Counted from the stretch's first letter, positions 24,232-33,824 are shown. The stretch is DNA of 56,396 nt from Eutrophocola sp963925675 (GCA_963925675.1 CAWUSW010000066.1:1-56396), one strand, 5' to 3'. Program-made: numbers and translations. Notes: generated by a model not told the origin, from the sequence alone.

Positions 24232-25623
24232 TTATTGCAATAAATCTTTTGCATTTTTAATAGCGACCCTGACCTGTTCAGGTGCTGTGCCGCCGATATG
24301 ATTTCGCGCATTAAGTGATCCTTCAAGGCTCAATACGTCAAAAACATCTTCTTCTATATCCTTTGAAAAACCCTGTAATTGTTCCAGCGACATTTCTGCC
24401 AGATCTTTACGCTCTTGCACCCCAAAGGCGACGGCTTTACCAACCACCTCATGGGCGTCCCTGAATGCCATGCCTTTTCTGACCAGGTAATCGGCCAAAT
24501 CAGTGGCAGTGGAAAATCCTTGCAAGGTGGCTTTGCGCATATTGTCTTTATTCGCCCTGATCGCTGGAATCATGTCAGCAAAGGCCTTGAGGCAGTCGCT
24601 GATGGTATCCAGCGTATCAAAAAGCGGTTCCTTGTCTTCCTGATTATCCTTGTTATAAGCAAGTGGCTGAGACTTCATCAGGGTCAACAAGGCAACCAGG
24701 TGACCATAAACGCGACCGGATTTTCCGCGTACCAGTTCTGGTACATCAGGGTTTTTCTTTTGCGGCATTATTGATGAGCCAGTACAAAATCGGTCGGGCA
24801 GATCAATAAAATTAAATTGCGCCGAGGTCCAGATCACCAGTTCCTCGGACATCCTGGACATATGGGTCATCAGTAAACTGGCCGCTGCACAAAATTCAAT
24901 GGCGAAATCACGATCGCTGACGGCGTCCAGAGAGTTTGCTGCTGGTCTGTCAAAGCCCAACAGCTCTGCTGTCAGGTGTCTGTTTATTGGAAAAGAGGTA
25001 CCAGCTAATGCTGCCGCACCTAAAGGTGAGATGTTGACTCTCTTTCTGCAGTCCTGCATACGTTCAAAATCACGTTGCAGCATCTCGAACCAGGCCAGCA
25101 AATGATGAGCAAAGCTGACCGGTTGCGCTGTTTGCAGGTGAGTGAAGCCAGGCATGATTGTTTCCACTTCATTCTCTGCCAGACTTACAATGCCTTTTTG
25201 CACTTGTCTGATTGAGAGGCACACAGAATCTATTGCTTCACGCAGATAGAGTCTGATATCGGTGGCTACCTGGTCATTTCTGGATCTGCCGGTATGCAGT
25301 TTTTTGCCGACATCGCCTATCTTTCTGGTCAGCGCCGACTCAATATTCATATGAACATCTTCCAGGCTCACAGACCATGTAAAGGTGCCCGCTTCTATCT
25401 CGTCCCTGATATCTTCCAGGCCCTTGATAATGAGCGCGCCTTCTTCCTGAGTGAGAATGTCCTGCCTGGCAAGCATGGTGGCATGGGCAATAGAGCCCGC
25501 AATGTCGACCCGATATAAGCGTTTGTCAAAATTCACAGACGCGGTGAACCTTTCCACAAATTCATCTGTGGGTTCGGAAAATCGTCCGCCCCAGGGCTTG
25601 TCTGTATTTTGATCCTGGCTCAT
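24232..25623 (-). CDS. argH: Argininosuccinate lyase
   Basis: 463 aa fumarase-superfamily enzyme, last step of arginine synthesis. Motifs: WGGRFSEPTDEFVERF, HTGRSRNDQVATD, PGFTHLQTAQPVSFAHHLLAW and the signature GSSIMPQKKNPDVPE near 283-297. Complete. Divergent from hemC across 148 bp, the gammaproteobacterial arrangement. Confidence 0.97.
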   Translation of the reverse strand: MSQDQNTDKPWGGRFSEPTDEFVERFTASVNFDKRLYRVDIAGSIAHATMLARQDILTQEEGALIIKGLEDIRDEIEAGTFTWSVSLEDVHMNIESALTRKIGDVGKKLHTGRSRNDQVATDIRLYLREAIDSVCLSIRQVQKGIVSLAENEVETIMPGFTHLQTAQPVSFAHHLLAWFEMLQRDFERMQDCRKRVNISPLGAAALAGTSFPINRHLTAELLGFDRPAANSLDAVSDRDFAIEFCAAASLLMTHMSRMSEELVIWTSAQFNFIDLPDRFCTGSSIMPQKKNPDVPELVRGKSGRVYGHLVALLTLMKSQPLAYNKDNQEDKEPLFDTLDTISDCLKAFADMIPAIRANKDNMRKATLQGFSTATDLADYLVRKGMAFRDAHEVVGKAVAFGVQERKDLAEMSLEQLQGFSKDIEEDVFDVLSLEGSLNARNHIGGTAPEQVRVAIKNAKDLLQ

Positions 25624-25771
25624 GTGTCAGTCGTATTCCGTTCTTGTAATATTGTGAGGGAGATAATAAGCAGTTGATTATAGCAACCGCGGCCATGGTT
25701 GGGGTAGCTTCACCTTTGATAAAGCGTAAAATAGAAAACCCGACTTTTTATTGCAGTTTGAGTGACACCGT

Positions 25772-26704
25772 ATGAGCAAAGACCTTATTCGAATAGCTAC
25801 CCGTGAAAGCCCTTTGGCCATGTGGCAGGCTGAATATGTGAGCCAGGCCTTGCAGGATTGCTATCCCGGGCTAAAAGTTGAGTTATTACCGATGACCACC
25901 AGGGGCGACCAGATTCTGGATGCGCCACTGTCAAAAGTAGGTGGCAAGGGCCTGTTTATGAAAGAGCTGGAAGTAGCAATTCTGGAAGGCAGGGCAGATA
26001 TTGCGGTGCATTCCATGAAAGACGTACCCATGTTTTTTCCAGAAGGACTGGCGCTGGCGGTTATTTGCGAGCGTGAAGATTACCGGGATGCTTTTGTCTC
26101 CAACAATTATTCCGATTTTCATGCCCTGCCCGAGGGTGCTGTTATTGGCAGTTCCAGTCTGCGCAGACAATGCCAGCTCAAGGCATTGCGTGCAGATATT
26201 CAAATCAAGGATTTGCGTGGCAATGTAAACACACGACTGCGCAAGCTTGATGAGGGTGAATACGATGCCATCATTCTGGCGGCGGCAGGGCTTAAGCGTC
26301 TGGGTATGTCTGCAAGGATTGCCAGCTATCTTGATACACAAACCTGTCTGCCAGCCGGTGGACAGGGCGCAGTAGGTATTGAGTGCAGGGATGATGATTA
26401 CGAAACCATGCAATTGCTGATGCCCCTGGGACATCGTGAAACGACTCTTTGTGTGAGTGCTGAAAGAGCACTGAACACCAGACTCAATGGCGGCTGTCAG
26501 GTCCCCATCGCCTGTTTGGCTGAATTAAGCGGTGACGGCGAAAATGAAACACTGCAGATAAGAGGTCTGGTCGGCGCAGTGGATGGATCTCGTTTATTAC
26601 AAAGCGAAAGTACTGGGCCTTCATCAGAAGGGGATGAGCTGGGAGAAGCAGTGGCAGAAGAATTGCTTGCTCAGGGAGCCGATGAGATTCTGGCTCAGCT
26701 TTAG
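25772..26704 (+). CDS. hemC: Porphobilinogen deaminase
   Basis: 310 aa, polymerises four porphobilinogen to hydroxymethylbilane. Seen: ATRESPLAMWQAEYV, VHSMKDVPMF, SSLRRQCQLKAL, DLRGNVNTRLRKL and LNTRLNGGCQVPIA with the Cys that carries the dipyrromethane cofactor. First gene of hemCDXY. Confidence 0.97.
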   Translation: MSKDLIRIATRESPLAMWQAEYVSQALQDCYPGLKVELLPMTTRGDQILDAPLSKVGGKGLFMKELEVAILEGRADIAVHSMKDVPMFFPEGLALAVICEREDYRDAFVSNNYSDFHALPEGAVIGSSSLRRQCQLKALRADIQIKDLRGNVNTRLRKLDEGEYDAIILAAAGLKRLGMSARIASYLDTQTCLPAGGQGAVGIECRDDDYETMQLLMPLGHRETTLCVSAERALNTRLNGGCQVPIACLAELSGDGENETLQIRGLVGAVDGSRLLQSESTGPSSEGDELGEAVAEELLAQGADEILAQL

Positions 26705-26785
26705 AATTTCTGAATTTTAATTCAACTATTTATGCCTGCTTCATATCGTAAACTTCAGTTAACTATTTTTATACAGGAAAAATAA

Positions 26786-27574
26786 TTGTTCATGCTCGAA
26801 GGCAAATCCATCTGGATTACCAGGCCTGAAGGTCAGGCTGAGAAACTCAAGCTTGTCCTTGAAAAAAATGGCGTGCATGCAAGATTGCTACCTATGCTTG
26901 CAATTGAACCTGTTGCTATTGATGCAAAGATTAAAGCCCTGGTGCTGAATCTGGATAAATATGAGCTGTTGTTTTTTATCAGTACCAATGCCGCCACCCT
27001 GGGCATGGATCTGATTCATAACTACTGGCCACAATTTCCAACAGAACTGAAAATTTATGCGGTAGGTCCAACGACAGCGCAAGTCATGGAAAGCTATGAT
27101 TTAAAGGCAGAGTTTCCTGAAGAGCGCATGAGCAGTGAAGCACTGCTGGCTCTTGCTTCGCTCTCTGATGTAGCAGGAAAAAAAGCGCTGATAGTAAGAG
27201 GTGTTGGCGGTCGCGAATTGTTGGCAACAGCCTTAAAGGAAAAGGGTGCCGCTGTTGATTACCTGGAACTCTACCAACGTACCTGTCCTGTATATAGTCC
27301 TGGCGAACTTGCGCAATTTTATGGTGAGAACACTCCAGCAGGAGTGGTAGTAAGCAGCACTGAAGCCCTGGATAATTTTTCAGCTTTGCTTGCCCGTGAC
27401 AATATTGCACTGGACTGTGTGCCATTATTTGTTTCATCAGATCGAATTGCAGAAAATGCTGCTGCAGCCGGTTTTGGGCAAACTATTACCATGTCAGGAG
27501 CAGACGATAAGGCTATAATCGACAGTCTTAAAACGTTTTTTAATTCTGCCACACATCGAGAAAATGATGTCTGA
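26786..27574 (+). CDS. hemD: Uroporphyrinogen-III synthase
   Basis: 262 aa, cyclises hydroxymethylbilane to uroporphyrinogen III with inversion of ring D. Poorly conserved family, but IWITRPEGQAEKL start, FFISTNAATLG, YAVGPTTAQVMESY, LIVRGVGGRELLATAL and VVSSTEALDNF are typical. Start: TTG at 26786 has AGGA 7 bp upstream and ATG follows two codons later, so either may be used. 81 bp after hemC; overlaps hemX by 11 bp. Confidence 0.93.
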   Translation: MFMLEGKSIWITRPEGQAEKLKLVLEKNGVHARLLPMLAIEPVAIDAKIKALVLNLDKYELLFFISTNAATLGMDLIHNYWPQFPTELKIYAVGPTTAQVMESYDLKAEFPEERMSSEALLALASLSDVAGKKALIVRGVGGRELLATALKEKGAAVDYLELYQRTCPVYSPGELAQFYGENTPAGVVVSSTEALDNFSALLARDNIALDCVPLFVSSDRIAENAAAAGFGQTITMSGADDKAIIDSLKTFFNSATHRENDV

Positions 27575-28793
27575 ATCAAGTGACAAGCCTGCAACAGCGA
27601 ATGAGAAATCCGTTCCCGGGAAAACCTCTTCAACTGCTGATATGGATGCTATGAAAGATAAAAAAAATCCATCCTCCCCAAGCCCCGGCAGCGCTGTCTC
27701 TAAAGCGATCAAACTGCTGTTTTATTTCATCTTGCTTACTGGTCTTGGCGCAATATGTTATCAGGTTTACCAACAGGATAAGGCTGTAAGCGTATTGTTT
27801 GAACAGCAAAATAATTTCAATACCCAGCGTAATGATGCCGGTGCAGAAATTAACCAGTTGCAATCTTCAGTGCAGGCACTGACAAATGCAATGACCGGCC
27901 TGGGAAGCCAGCTTGAGGTGGTAAAGCAAGATACCTCTGCGCAGATTCAAATGCAGGTTGATGAATTGGCACAACAACAAAAAGCTGAAATTGATCGGCT
28001 GCAAAATGAACTGGTCAGCACGCGCTTAAGAATTTCATCAAGCAATTCTGGCGCCAGTCAGCAATGGTTGCTGGCAGAGGCTGCATCACTTCTCAGGCTT
28101 GCCCAGCAACAATTAATTCTGGCGCGCAGCGTAAGAACGGCGCAGGCACTTTTCATAGCAGCCGATGATGTTCTCAAACAGATTGATGATCCCGCAATTT
28201 TTTCAGTCCGCGAAATTCTTGCCGGTGAGTTGGCGGCGATGCGTGCTGTTCCTGAAGTTGATGCTCAGGATATTTACCTGCAGTTAGGTGCCGTATCCAA
28301 TCAGCTTGCAGGCCTTCAAGTCAGTAATGATCTTGCCACACAATTGGGTGATGGTGATCGTGTGACGATTTTTAATGGCAGCGAAAATGCAGAAACGGGT
28401 GTGCTGTCAGGGATTTTCAACAGTATGAAAAACCTGCTTAACAGATTTCTGGTAGTTCGCAGACGAGACGAACCGATTCAGGCGCTGATGACTCCGGGAC
28501 AGGAAGCTGCTCTGTTACAAACTGTGCGTTTGCAAATTGAGCAGGGCAGAACGGCCCTGTTAAAAGAAGAACAGGAAATATATTCAGGCAGTCTTGCTCA
28601 GGCGCGCGCTAGCATTGATCAATATCTTGCCGGTGAACCTGCACTGAAGGCCAGTATCCTGTCTACGCTGGATGAACTGATCGGCAGACGTATTGTTACC
28701 GAGCCACCATCCCTGGTACGCACCCGTCTGGCACTTGAACAGATTCTATTAAGCGCTGAGCAACAAACGTCAGAGGCAACGAGCCGACAATGA
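27564..28793 (+). CDS. hemX: HemX family protein
   Basis: 409 aa inner-membrane protein. Short Ser/Pro/Lys-rich cytoplasmic tail (1-48), one transmembrane helix (about 50-70, LLFYFILLTGLGAICYQV), a coiled coil (about 80-150) and the HemX domain (QQWLLAEAASLLRLAQQQL, ISVREILAGELAAMRAVP-like region, and QGRTALLKEEQEIY). Annotated historically as a uroporphyrinogen methyltransferase, but the SAM domain is absent, so the role in heme synthesis is unclear. ATGA overlap with hemY. Confidence 0.93.
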   Translation: MMSESSDKPATANEKSVPGKTSSTADMDAMKDKKNPSSPSPGSAVSKAIKLLFYFILLTGLGAICYQVYQQDKAVSVLFEQQNNFNTQRNDAGAEINQLQSSVQALTNAMTGLGSQLEVVKQDTSAQIQMQVDELAQQQKAEIDRLQNELVSTRLRISSSNSGASQQWLLAEAASLLRLAQQQLILARSVRTAQALFIAADDVLKQIDDPAIFSVREILAGELAAMRAVPEVDAQDIYLQLGAVSNQLAGLQVSNDLATQLGDGDRVTIFNGSENAETGVLSGIFNSMKNLLNRFLVVRRRDEPIQALMTPGQEAALLQTVRLQIEQGRTALLKEEQEIYSGSLAQARASIDQYLAGEPALKASILSTLDELIGRRIVTEPPSLVRTRLALEQILLSAEQQTSEATSRQ

Positions 28794-30019
28794 TAAGAGG
28801 TTTTATTTATAGTCTTATTGCGCTTGGACTTGGTGCCTGGCTTTTTACACTTGCAGGTGATGATCCGGGCTATGTACTGATTTCTTTTGGATCCTGGTCC
28901 ATAGAAAGTACATTTGTTGCGCTCATTCTATTCCTCCTGCTATTGCTTGTTCTTATTTTTGGTGTCTACAAGCTCTTTGGCATTCTTAATCCGCAGGGCT
29001 TGTTTCGCGGCAATTCCTGGTTTGGGGCATCAAGGCGCCGGAGCCACGCCACAGCTGCCAGTGAAGAAGGCTTGCGCCTGCTACTGCTTGGCCACTGGCA
29101 GGATGCCTATAAGTTGTTGGTGGAAAACGCCGGCAAGGTGGAAAACCCCGTGTTTAATTATTTGGCTGCCAGTCTGGCTGCCTGGCAACGAGGGGATGAT
29201 GCTTCGTGGAATTATTGCCTGGAGCAGGCCAATCGCAAGACGCGTAAAGCAAATCCGGGAATCAAGACGCTTAAAGCCCTGCTTGAATATCGTTCCGGAA
29301 AAATAGAACAGAGCCTGGCTATTTTGATTGCTCTGGATAAAGAAGTCCCCGGCAGTCCCTATGTCTTGAACCTGATCAAAAGCAGTTACCTGTCATTAGA
29401 GGATTGGCGAAAACTGGGAGATTTACTGCCGATACTGGAAAAGTACAAAGTGGTGAACGCTGCCGAGCTTCTGCAATTGCGCGAGAAAGTTGCAGCGCAA
29501 GGCCTTGCTCAGATCTCGGCGCAATCCGGAGGTGCCAGCGCCTTAACCAGGCAGTGGCAAGCTATTGATAAAAAAGTCAGACAAGGCGAAGAAATTACGC
29601 TGATCTATCTGGGCAAACTGATCGAGTTTTCCCAGCATGAGGAAGCATTGTTGGTAAGTTCGAGTTTTCTGAAGAAACAATGGAGTGACCAGGTAGTTCT
29701 CAAGGCGGGATTTATTGATACCCCTGAGCCGGGCCGCTTGCTGGTACAGCTGGAAAGCTGGTTAAAGGCAAGACCTGCTAATTACACCCTGATGCTGACC
29801 CTGGGGCGGGTAAGCTTACGCAATAAATTATGGGGAAAAGCCCGTGAGTATTTTGAAAGCTGTCTCAAGTTTTCACAAAGCACATCACTTTCTGCTGAAG
29901 CCAATGCCGAACTTGCACGCTTGCTGGATCACATGGGAGAACACGCCCAGAGCGCATCACTGTATAGAAAGGCGATGGCGCAGCTTGATCATAAATTGCC
30001 AGATTTGCCTATGCCTTGA
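28790..30019 (+). CDS. hemY: HemY family TPR membrane protein
   Basis: 409 aa. Two N-terminal transmembrane helices (about 3-22 and 40-62, typical FGSWSIESTFVALILFLLLLL), then helical TPR-like repeats: GLRLLLLGHWQDAYKLLVENA, NYLAASLAAWQRGD, SLSAEANAELARLLDHMGEHAQSASLYRKAM. The gammaproteobacterial HemY is not the protoporphyrinogen oxidase of the same name; its function is unknown, with a proposed scaffold role for heme enzymes. Last gene of the operon, followed by a 329-bp repeat-filled gap. Confidence 0.93.
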   Translation: MIRGFIYSLIALGLGAWLFTLAGDDPGYVLISFGSWSIESTFVALILFLLLLLVLIFGVYKLFGILNPQGLFRGNSWFGASRRRSHATAASEEGLRLLLLGHWQDAYKLLVENAGKVENPVFNYLAASLAAWQRGDDASWNYCLEQANRKTRKANPGIKTLKALLEYRSGKIEQSLAILIALDKEVPGSPYVLNLIKSSYLSLEDWRKLGDLLPILEKYKVVNAAELLQLREKVAAQGLAQISAQSGGASALTRQWQAIDKKVRQGEEITLIYLGKLIEFSQHEEALLVSSSFLKKQWSDQVVLKAGFIDTPEPGRLLVQLESWLKARPANYTLMLTLGRVSLRNKLWGKAREYFESCLKFSQSTSLSAEANAELARLLDHMGEHAQSASLYRKAMAQLDHKLPDLPMP

Positions 30020-30041
30020 AAAAAATAAAAGTGGAAAGTAA

Positions 30042-30104
30042 GTAGGAGCGGTTTCAACCGCGAAGATGCGAGCCCTTTTCCTTCGGGACTGAAGTCCCTC
30101 CTAC
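30042..30104. repeat. REP/BIME-like palindromic element
   Basis: GTAGGA and TCCTAC at the ends enclose two hairpins, GCGGTTTCAACCGC and GGGACTGAAGTCCC, separated by about 20 bp. The same design as Pseudomonas REP pairs. Related copies at 37402-37460 and 53607-53660. Confidence 0.82.
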
Positions 30105-30137
30105 AAAGTTTGGCTGCCCTTTGCAGGAGCGGTTTAA

Positions 30138-30168
30138 GTAGGCCGGAAGAGCGCAGCGATGTCCGGCA
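30138..30168. repeat. REP-like palindrome, CCGGA type
   Basis: GTAGG plus CCGGAAGAGCGCAGCG plus a closing TCCGG forms a short stem. Copies of this family recur at 37523, 37594, 52541, 52669, 53699, 53783 and 55152. Confidence 0.8.
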
Positions 30169-30176
30169 GAATGTAA

Positions 30177-30211
30177 GACTAAAGACTAAAGGCTAAAGGC
30201 TAAAGGCTAAA
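30177..30211. repeat. Heptamer tandem repeat G(A/G)CTAAA, 5 copies
   Basis: Two copies of GACTAAA followed by three of GGCTAAA, without gaps. A second heptamer unrelated in sequence to the TTGTAAC array 50 bp away. Confidence 0.9.
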
Positions 30212-30261
30212 AGAAAACTATAAGAAGAAGTTTGACCTTAAGTTCAGAAAAAATACAATTT

Positions 30262-30345
30262 TTGTAACTTGTAACTTGTAACTTGTAACTTGTAACTTGT
30301 AACTTGTAACTTGTAACTTGTAACTTGTAACTTGTAACTTGTAAC
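30262..30345. repeat. Heptamer tandem repeat TTGTAAC, 12 copies
   Basis: Twelve perfect copies, ending 3 bp from the ubiD TAA stop (30349-30351). Identical unit to the 7-copy array at 1042-1090. Confidence 0.97.
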
Positions 30346-30348
30346 TTG

Positions 30349-31815
30349 TTAATCAAAAATCCCCAGCTCATCCCACAACAAATCAACCTTGTCTTTCACT
30401 TCCTGCGACATACTAATGGGGACACCCCATTCGCGGGTTGTTTCTTCGGGAAATTTCGCCGTGGCGTCAAATCCGATTTTGGAGCCGAGGCCGGAAACCG
30501 GTGAGGCGAAATCCAGATAATCAATAGGCGTGTTTTCAATGATGAGTGAATCTCTGGCCGGATCCATTCTTGTTGTCATGGCCCAGATAACGTCTTCCCA
30601 GTTTCTGACATCGATATCATCATCAGTGACGATAATAAATTTGGTGTACATGAATTGACGCAGAAAAGACCACACGCCCATCATCACGCGTTTGGCATGA
30701 CCGGCATATTGTTTCTTCATGCTGACCACGGCCATGCGGTAGGAGCAGCCTTCCGGTGGCAGATAAAAATCTACTATTTCCGGAAACTGTTTTTGCAGAA
30801 TGGGGACAAAAACTTCGTTTAATGCGACACCCAGAATGGCAGGTTCATCCGGTGGCCTGCCAGTGTATGTGCTGTGATAAATCGGGTCCTTGCGATGGGT
30901 GATTTTGGTTACCGTGAAGACCGGAAACTTATCGACTTCATTGTAATACCCGGTGTGATCACCAAAGGGACCTTCTTCAGCCACTTCGTCGGGATCGATG
31001 AAGCCTTCCAGGATAAATTCAGCTGAGGCAGGGATTTGCAGATCATTACTCAAGGACTGCGCCACTTCGGTTTTACCGCCACGCAGTAAACCGGCAAAAC
31101 CATATTCTGATAAAGAATCGGGAACAGGGGTGACCGTGGCAAGAATAGTGGCAGGATCAGCGCCAATAGCGACGGATACCGGAAAGGGTTTGCCTGGATG
31201 GATTTGTTTCCACTCACGGAAATCAAGGGCACCGCCACGTTGAGCAAGCCAGCGCATGATCAGCTTGTTCTTGCCGATGACCTGCATACGGTAGATGCCA
31301 AGATTCTGCCGCTGTTTATGTGGCCCTTTGGTGATCACCAGGGGCCAGGTAATTAATGGCCCTACATCTTCCGGCCAGCATGTTTGAATTGGCAGCATGC
31401 CCAGATCAAGCTCGTCGCCTTCAATAATGATTTCCTGGCAGGGAGGCTTTTTCACCACTTTTGGGCTCAGGTATAAGGCATTTTTAAATTTTGGCGCTTT
31501 CGCCAGCAAGTCTTTCCAGCCTGAAGGAGGATCAGGTTCTTTCAGGAAGGCGAGTAGTTTGCCAACATCACGAAGGGCGCTAACATCGTCTTGCCCCATG
31601 CCCATGGCAACTCTTTTGGGTGTCCCAAACAGATTGCCCAGAACCGGTATTGAGTGGCCTTTGGGATTTTCAAATAATAGTGCGGGGCCCTGTTGTTTCA
31701 GGGTGCGATCACAGATTTCTGTGATTTCCAGATTGGGATCAACTTCGGTGGTGATGCGTTTCAGCTCGCCTGCTTTTTCCAGTGTCTGAATAAAGTCACG
31801 CAGATCCTTTAGCAT
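30349..31815 (-). CDS. ubiD: 3-octaprenyl-4-hydroxybenzoate carboxy-lyase UbiD
   Basis: 488 aa prenylated-FMN-dependent decarboxylase of ubiquinone synthesis. Seen: the DLRDFIQTLEKAGELKRI start, MGMGQDDVSALRDVG, NLGIYRMQVIGKNKLIMRW, EGPFGDHTGYYNEVDKFPVF with the conserved Glu/Asp, and EFILEGFIDPDEVAEEGPFG. It needs the flavin prenyltransferase UbiX, not seen here. Placed 53 bp after rho on the same strand. Its stop is next to the longest heptamer array. Confidence 0.96.
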   Translation of the reverse strand: MLKDLRDFIQTLEKAGELKRITTEVDPNLEITEICDRTLKQQGPALLFENPKGHSIPVLGNLFGTPKRVAMGMGQDDVSALRDVGKLLAFLKEPDPPSGWKDLLAKAPKFKNALYLSPKVVKKPPCQEIIIEGDELDLGMLPIQTCWPEDVGPLITWPLVITKGPHKQRQNLGIYRMQVIGKNKLIMRWLAQRGGALDFREWKQIHPGKPFPVSVAIGADPATILATVTPVPDSLSEYGFAGLLRGGKTEVAQSLSNDLQIPASAEFILEGFIDPDEVAEEGPFGDHTGYYNEVDKFPVFTVTKITHRKDPIYHSTYTGRPPDEPAILGVALNEVFVPILQKQFPEIVDFYLPPEGCSYRMAVVSMKKQYAGHAKRVMMGVWSFLRQFMYTKFIIVTDDDIDVRNWEDVIWAMTTRMDPARDSLIIENTPIDYLDFASPVSGLGSKIGFDATAKFPEETTREWGVPISMSQEVKDKVDLLWDELGIFD

Positions 31816-31868
31816 TAATCAGCCTCGAAGTGGGTGGGGCGTATATCTTGAAGCTTCGACAGACTTGT

Positions 31869-33128
31869 CTATTTACGCTTCATAGACTGAAAGAATTCTT
31901 CGTTAGTCTTGGTGTCTTTAAGTTTGTCGAGAATAAATTCTGTCGCAGGAACGTCTTCCATTGAGGTCAGCAGTTTGCGCAGAATCCAGATGCGCTGCAA
32001 TTCTTCCTCGGTGGTAAGCAGGTCTTCACGGCGAGTGCCGGAACGACGAACATTAATAGCAGGATAAACACGTTTTTCCGCCATCTTGCGATCAAGATGT
32101 AATTCCATGTTACCGGTACCCTTGAACTCTTCGTAAATGACTTCATCCATTTTGGAACCGGTTTCAATCAAACAGGTAGAAATAATTGTCAGACTGCCGC
32201 CTTCTTCAATATTTCGCGCAGCACCGAAAAAGCGTTTTGGTCTTTCCAATGCGTGGGCATCTACGCCACCGGTTAATACTTTGCCTGATGAGGGGATAAT
32301 AGTGTTATAAGCACGCGCCAGACGGGTCATGGAGTCGAGCAGGATGACGACGTCTTTTTTATGTTCAACCAGACGTTTGGCCTTTTCGATAACCATTTCC
32401 GCAACTTGTACATGTCGTGAAGGCGGTTCATCAAAAGTACTGGCAACCACTTCACCGCGTACGGAGCGTTTCATTTCTGTTACTTCTTCAGGTCGCTCAT
32501 CAATTAAAAGAACTATCAAAGTGCAATCCGGCGCATTACGGGTAATAGCCTGTGCCATGTTTTGCAGGATTAAAGTTTTACCTGCTTTTGGTGGGGAGAC
32601 AATTAAACCACGCTGACCCTTACCAATAGGCGCAACAAGGTCAATAACACGGGAGCTTAAATCTTCCGAGCTGCCATTACCGGATTCAAGAACTATTCTT
32701 TCATCAGGGAAAAGCGGCGTGAGGTTTTCAAAAAGAATTTTGTTTTTGGTGTTTTCAGGTTTGTCGTGATTTATTTCATTAACTTTTAACAGAGCGAAGT
32801 AGCGCTCGCCATCTTTTGGCGGCCTGATCTTGCCGGCAATTGTGTCACCTGTTCTTAAATTAAAGCGTCTGATCTGACTAGGGCTTACATAAATATCGTC
32901 CGGTCCGGCCAGGTAAGAGGCATCTGCAGAGCGCAAGAATCCGAATCCATCCTGCAAAATTTCCAGAACACCATCGCCATAAATATCCTCACCATTTTTG
33001 GCATGGCGTTTAAGCATATGGAAAATGACATCCTGTTTACGTGTTCGGGAGACATTGTCCAGTCCCATTTCATGGGCGGTTTCGAGTAATTCAGATATTG
33101 GTTTTGTTTTTAATTCGGATAGATTCAT
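31869..33128 (-). CDS. rho: Transcription termination factor Rho
   Basis: 419 aa RNA-dependent hexameric ATPase. N-terminal Rho domain (MNLSELKTKPISELLETAHEMG), cold-shock-like RNA domain (GDGVLEILQDGFGFLRS, YVSPSQIRRFNLRTGD), Walker A in VSPPKAGKT near 178-186, LLIDERPEEVTEMKR (Walker B) and the Q/R-loop region SGKVLTGGVDAHAL. Canonical length. Downstream of trxA, as in E. coli. Confidence 0.98.
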   Translation of the reverse strand: MNLSELKTKPISELLETAHEMGLDNVSRTRKQDVIFHMLKRHAKNGEDIYGDGVLEILQDGFGFLRSADASYLAGPDDIYVSPSQIRRFNLRTGDTIAGKIRPPKDGERYFALLKVNEINHDKPENTKNKILFENLTPLFPDERIVLESGNGSSEDLSSRVIDLVAPIGKGQRGLIVSPPKAGKTLILQNMAQAITRNAPDCTLIVLLIDERPEEVTEMKRSVRGEVVASTFDEPPSRHVQVAEMVIEKAKRLVEHKKDVVILLDSMTRLARAYNTIIPSSGKVLTGGVDAHALERPKRFFGAARNIEEGGSLTIISTCLIETGSKMDEVIYEEFKGTGNMELHLDRKMAEKRVYPAINVRRSGTRREDLLTTEEELQRIWILRKLLTSMEDVPATEFILDKLKDTKTNEEFFQSMKRK

Positions 33129-33497
33129 GTTGTAAATGCAATTGCGGAAGGGTTAGGGGACGAACAGGGTGGTTCGGCTAATTGAAGGTTAAAAATTATT
33201 AATAAATTTTTTATTGGTATCTTTGATTTTTTTGACTTGCGGAATTATTGTCTTGGTAATTTTTTTATTGGTAAAGTTGTTTTTTTTTGAAAATTGCTCT
33301 GGGAATAGGTGTCGAGAGGACGAGCAGATTCGTAATCTATCACCCAAATTTGTAGGTGTCCAGAAAAAATAGTGGTTTTTTTATTTAATACAAAAAAATT
33401 TTTATTATTTCAGATGAAAAAAAGGCTCCTGGTTAATGCTCAGGAGCCATTTATAACTACTTTTACAAATACTCTGACAGCTGGTCTAAAAAGACGA
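33129..33497. other. rho leader and trxA-rho spacer
   Basis: 369 bp without a gene. It is very AT-rich, with T and A homopolymers and, near trxA, a strong terminator (33416-33448). The rest is the presumed rho leader; no RhoL-like peptide or clear promoter could be supported by eye, though Rho genes are normally autoregulated through this segment. Confidence 0.6.
33416..33448 (-). terminator. Rho-independent terminator after trxA
   Basis: Minus-strand reading: GGCTCCTG, 9-base loop, CAGGAGCC, then seven T. Perfect 8-bp stem about 50 bp past the trxA stop. It separates trxA from rho. Confidence 0.92.
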
Positions 33498-33824
33498 TCA
33501 TATTGAGCTGTCCAGAAATGCTGCCAATTGTGATTTGGACAATGCGCCAACTTTTTTAGCTTCTGCAGTGCCATTTTTGAACAGGATCAGTGTTGGAATC
33601 CCTTTCACATTATATTTAGGTGCAGTTTCGGGATTAGCTTCCACATCCAGTTTGCAGATTTTCAACTTGCCTGCATATTCTTCAGCAACCTCTTCCAGAA
33701 CCGGAGCAATCATTTTGCAGGGTCCACACCATTCTGCCCAGAAATCTACAAGCACAGGACCGCTGGCATTCAGGACATCTTCTTCAAAACTTTCATCAGT
33801 AACATGGGAGAGGTTTTCGCTCAT
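33498..33824 (-). CDS. trxA: Thioredoxin 1
   Basis: 108 aa, active site WCGPC at Cys33 and Cys36, VDFWAEWCGPCKMIAPVLEE, cis-Pro in GIPTLILFKNG. Reduces protein disulfides, for example ribonucleotide reductase and PAPS reductase. Good terminator downstream. Confidence 0.98.
   Translation of the reverse strand: MSENLSHVTDESFEEDVLNASGPVLVDFWAEWCGPCKMIAPVLEEVAEEYAGKLKICKLDVEANPETAPKYNVKGIPTLILFKNGTAEAKKVGALSKSQLAAFLDSSI

Larger units (their letters stand above)
30020..30348. other. Repeat-filled gap between hemY and ubiD
   Basis: No gene seen. The gap between the convergent hemY and ubiD genes holds two REP-like palindromes, a 5-copy heptamer and a 12-copy heptamer, each listed separately. No clear U-tract terminator was found. 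Confidence 0.85.

Noticed and set aside
27564..28793. True uroporphyrinogen-III methyltransferase
   Set aside because: No SAM-methyltransferase domain; the protein is HemX with one membrane helix and a coiled coil.
30262..30345. Possible CRISPR array
   Set aside because: Units are 7 bp and contiguous, with no spacers and no cas genes.
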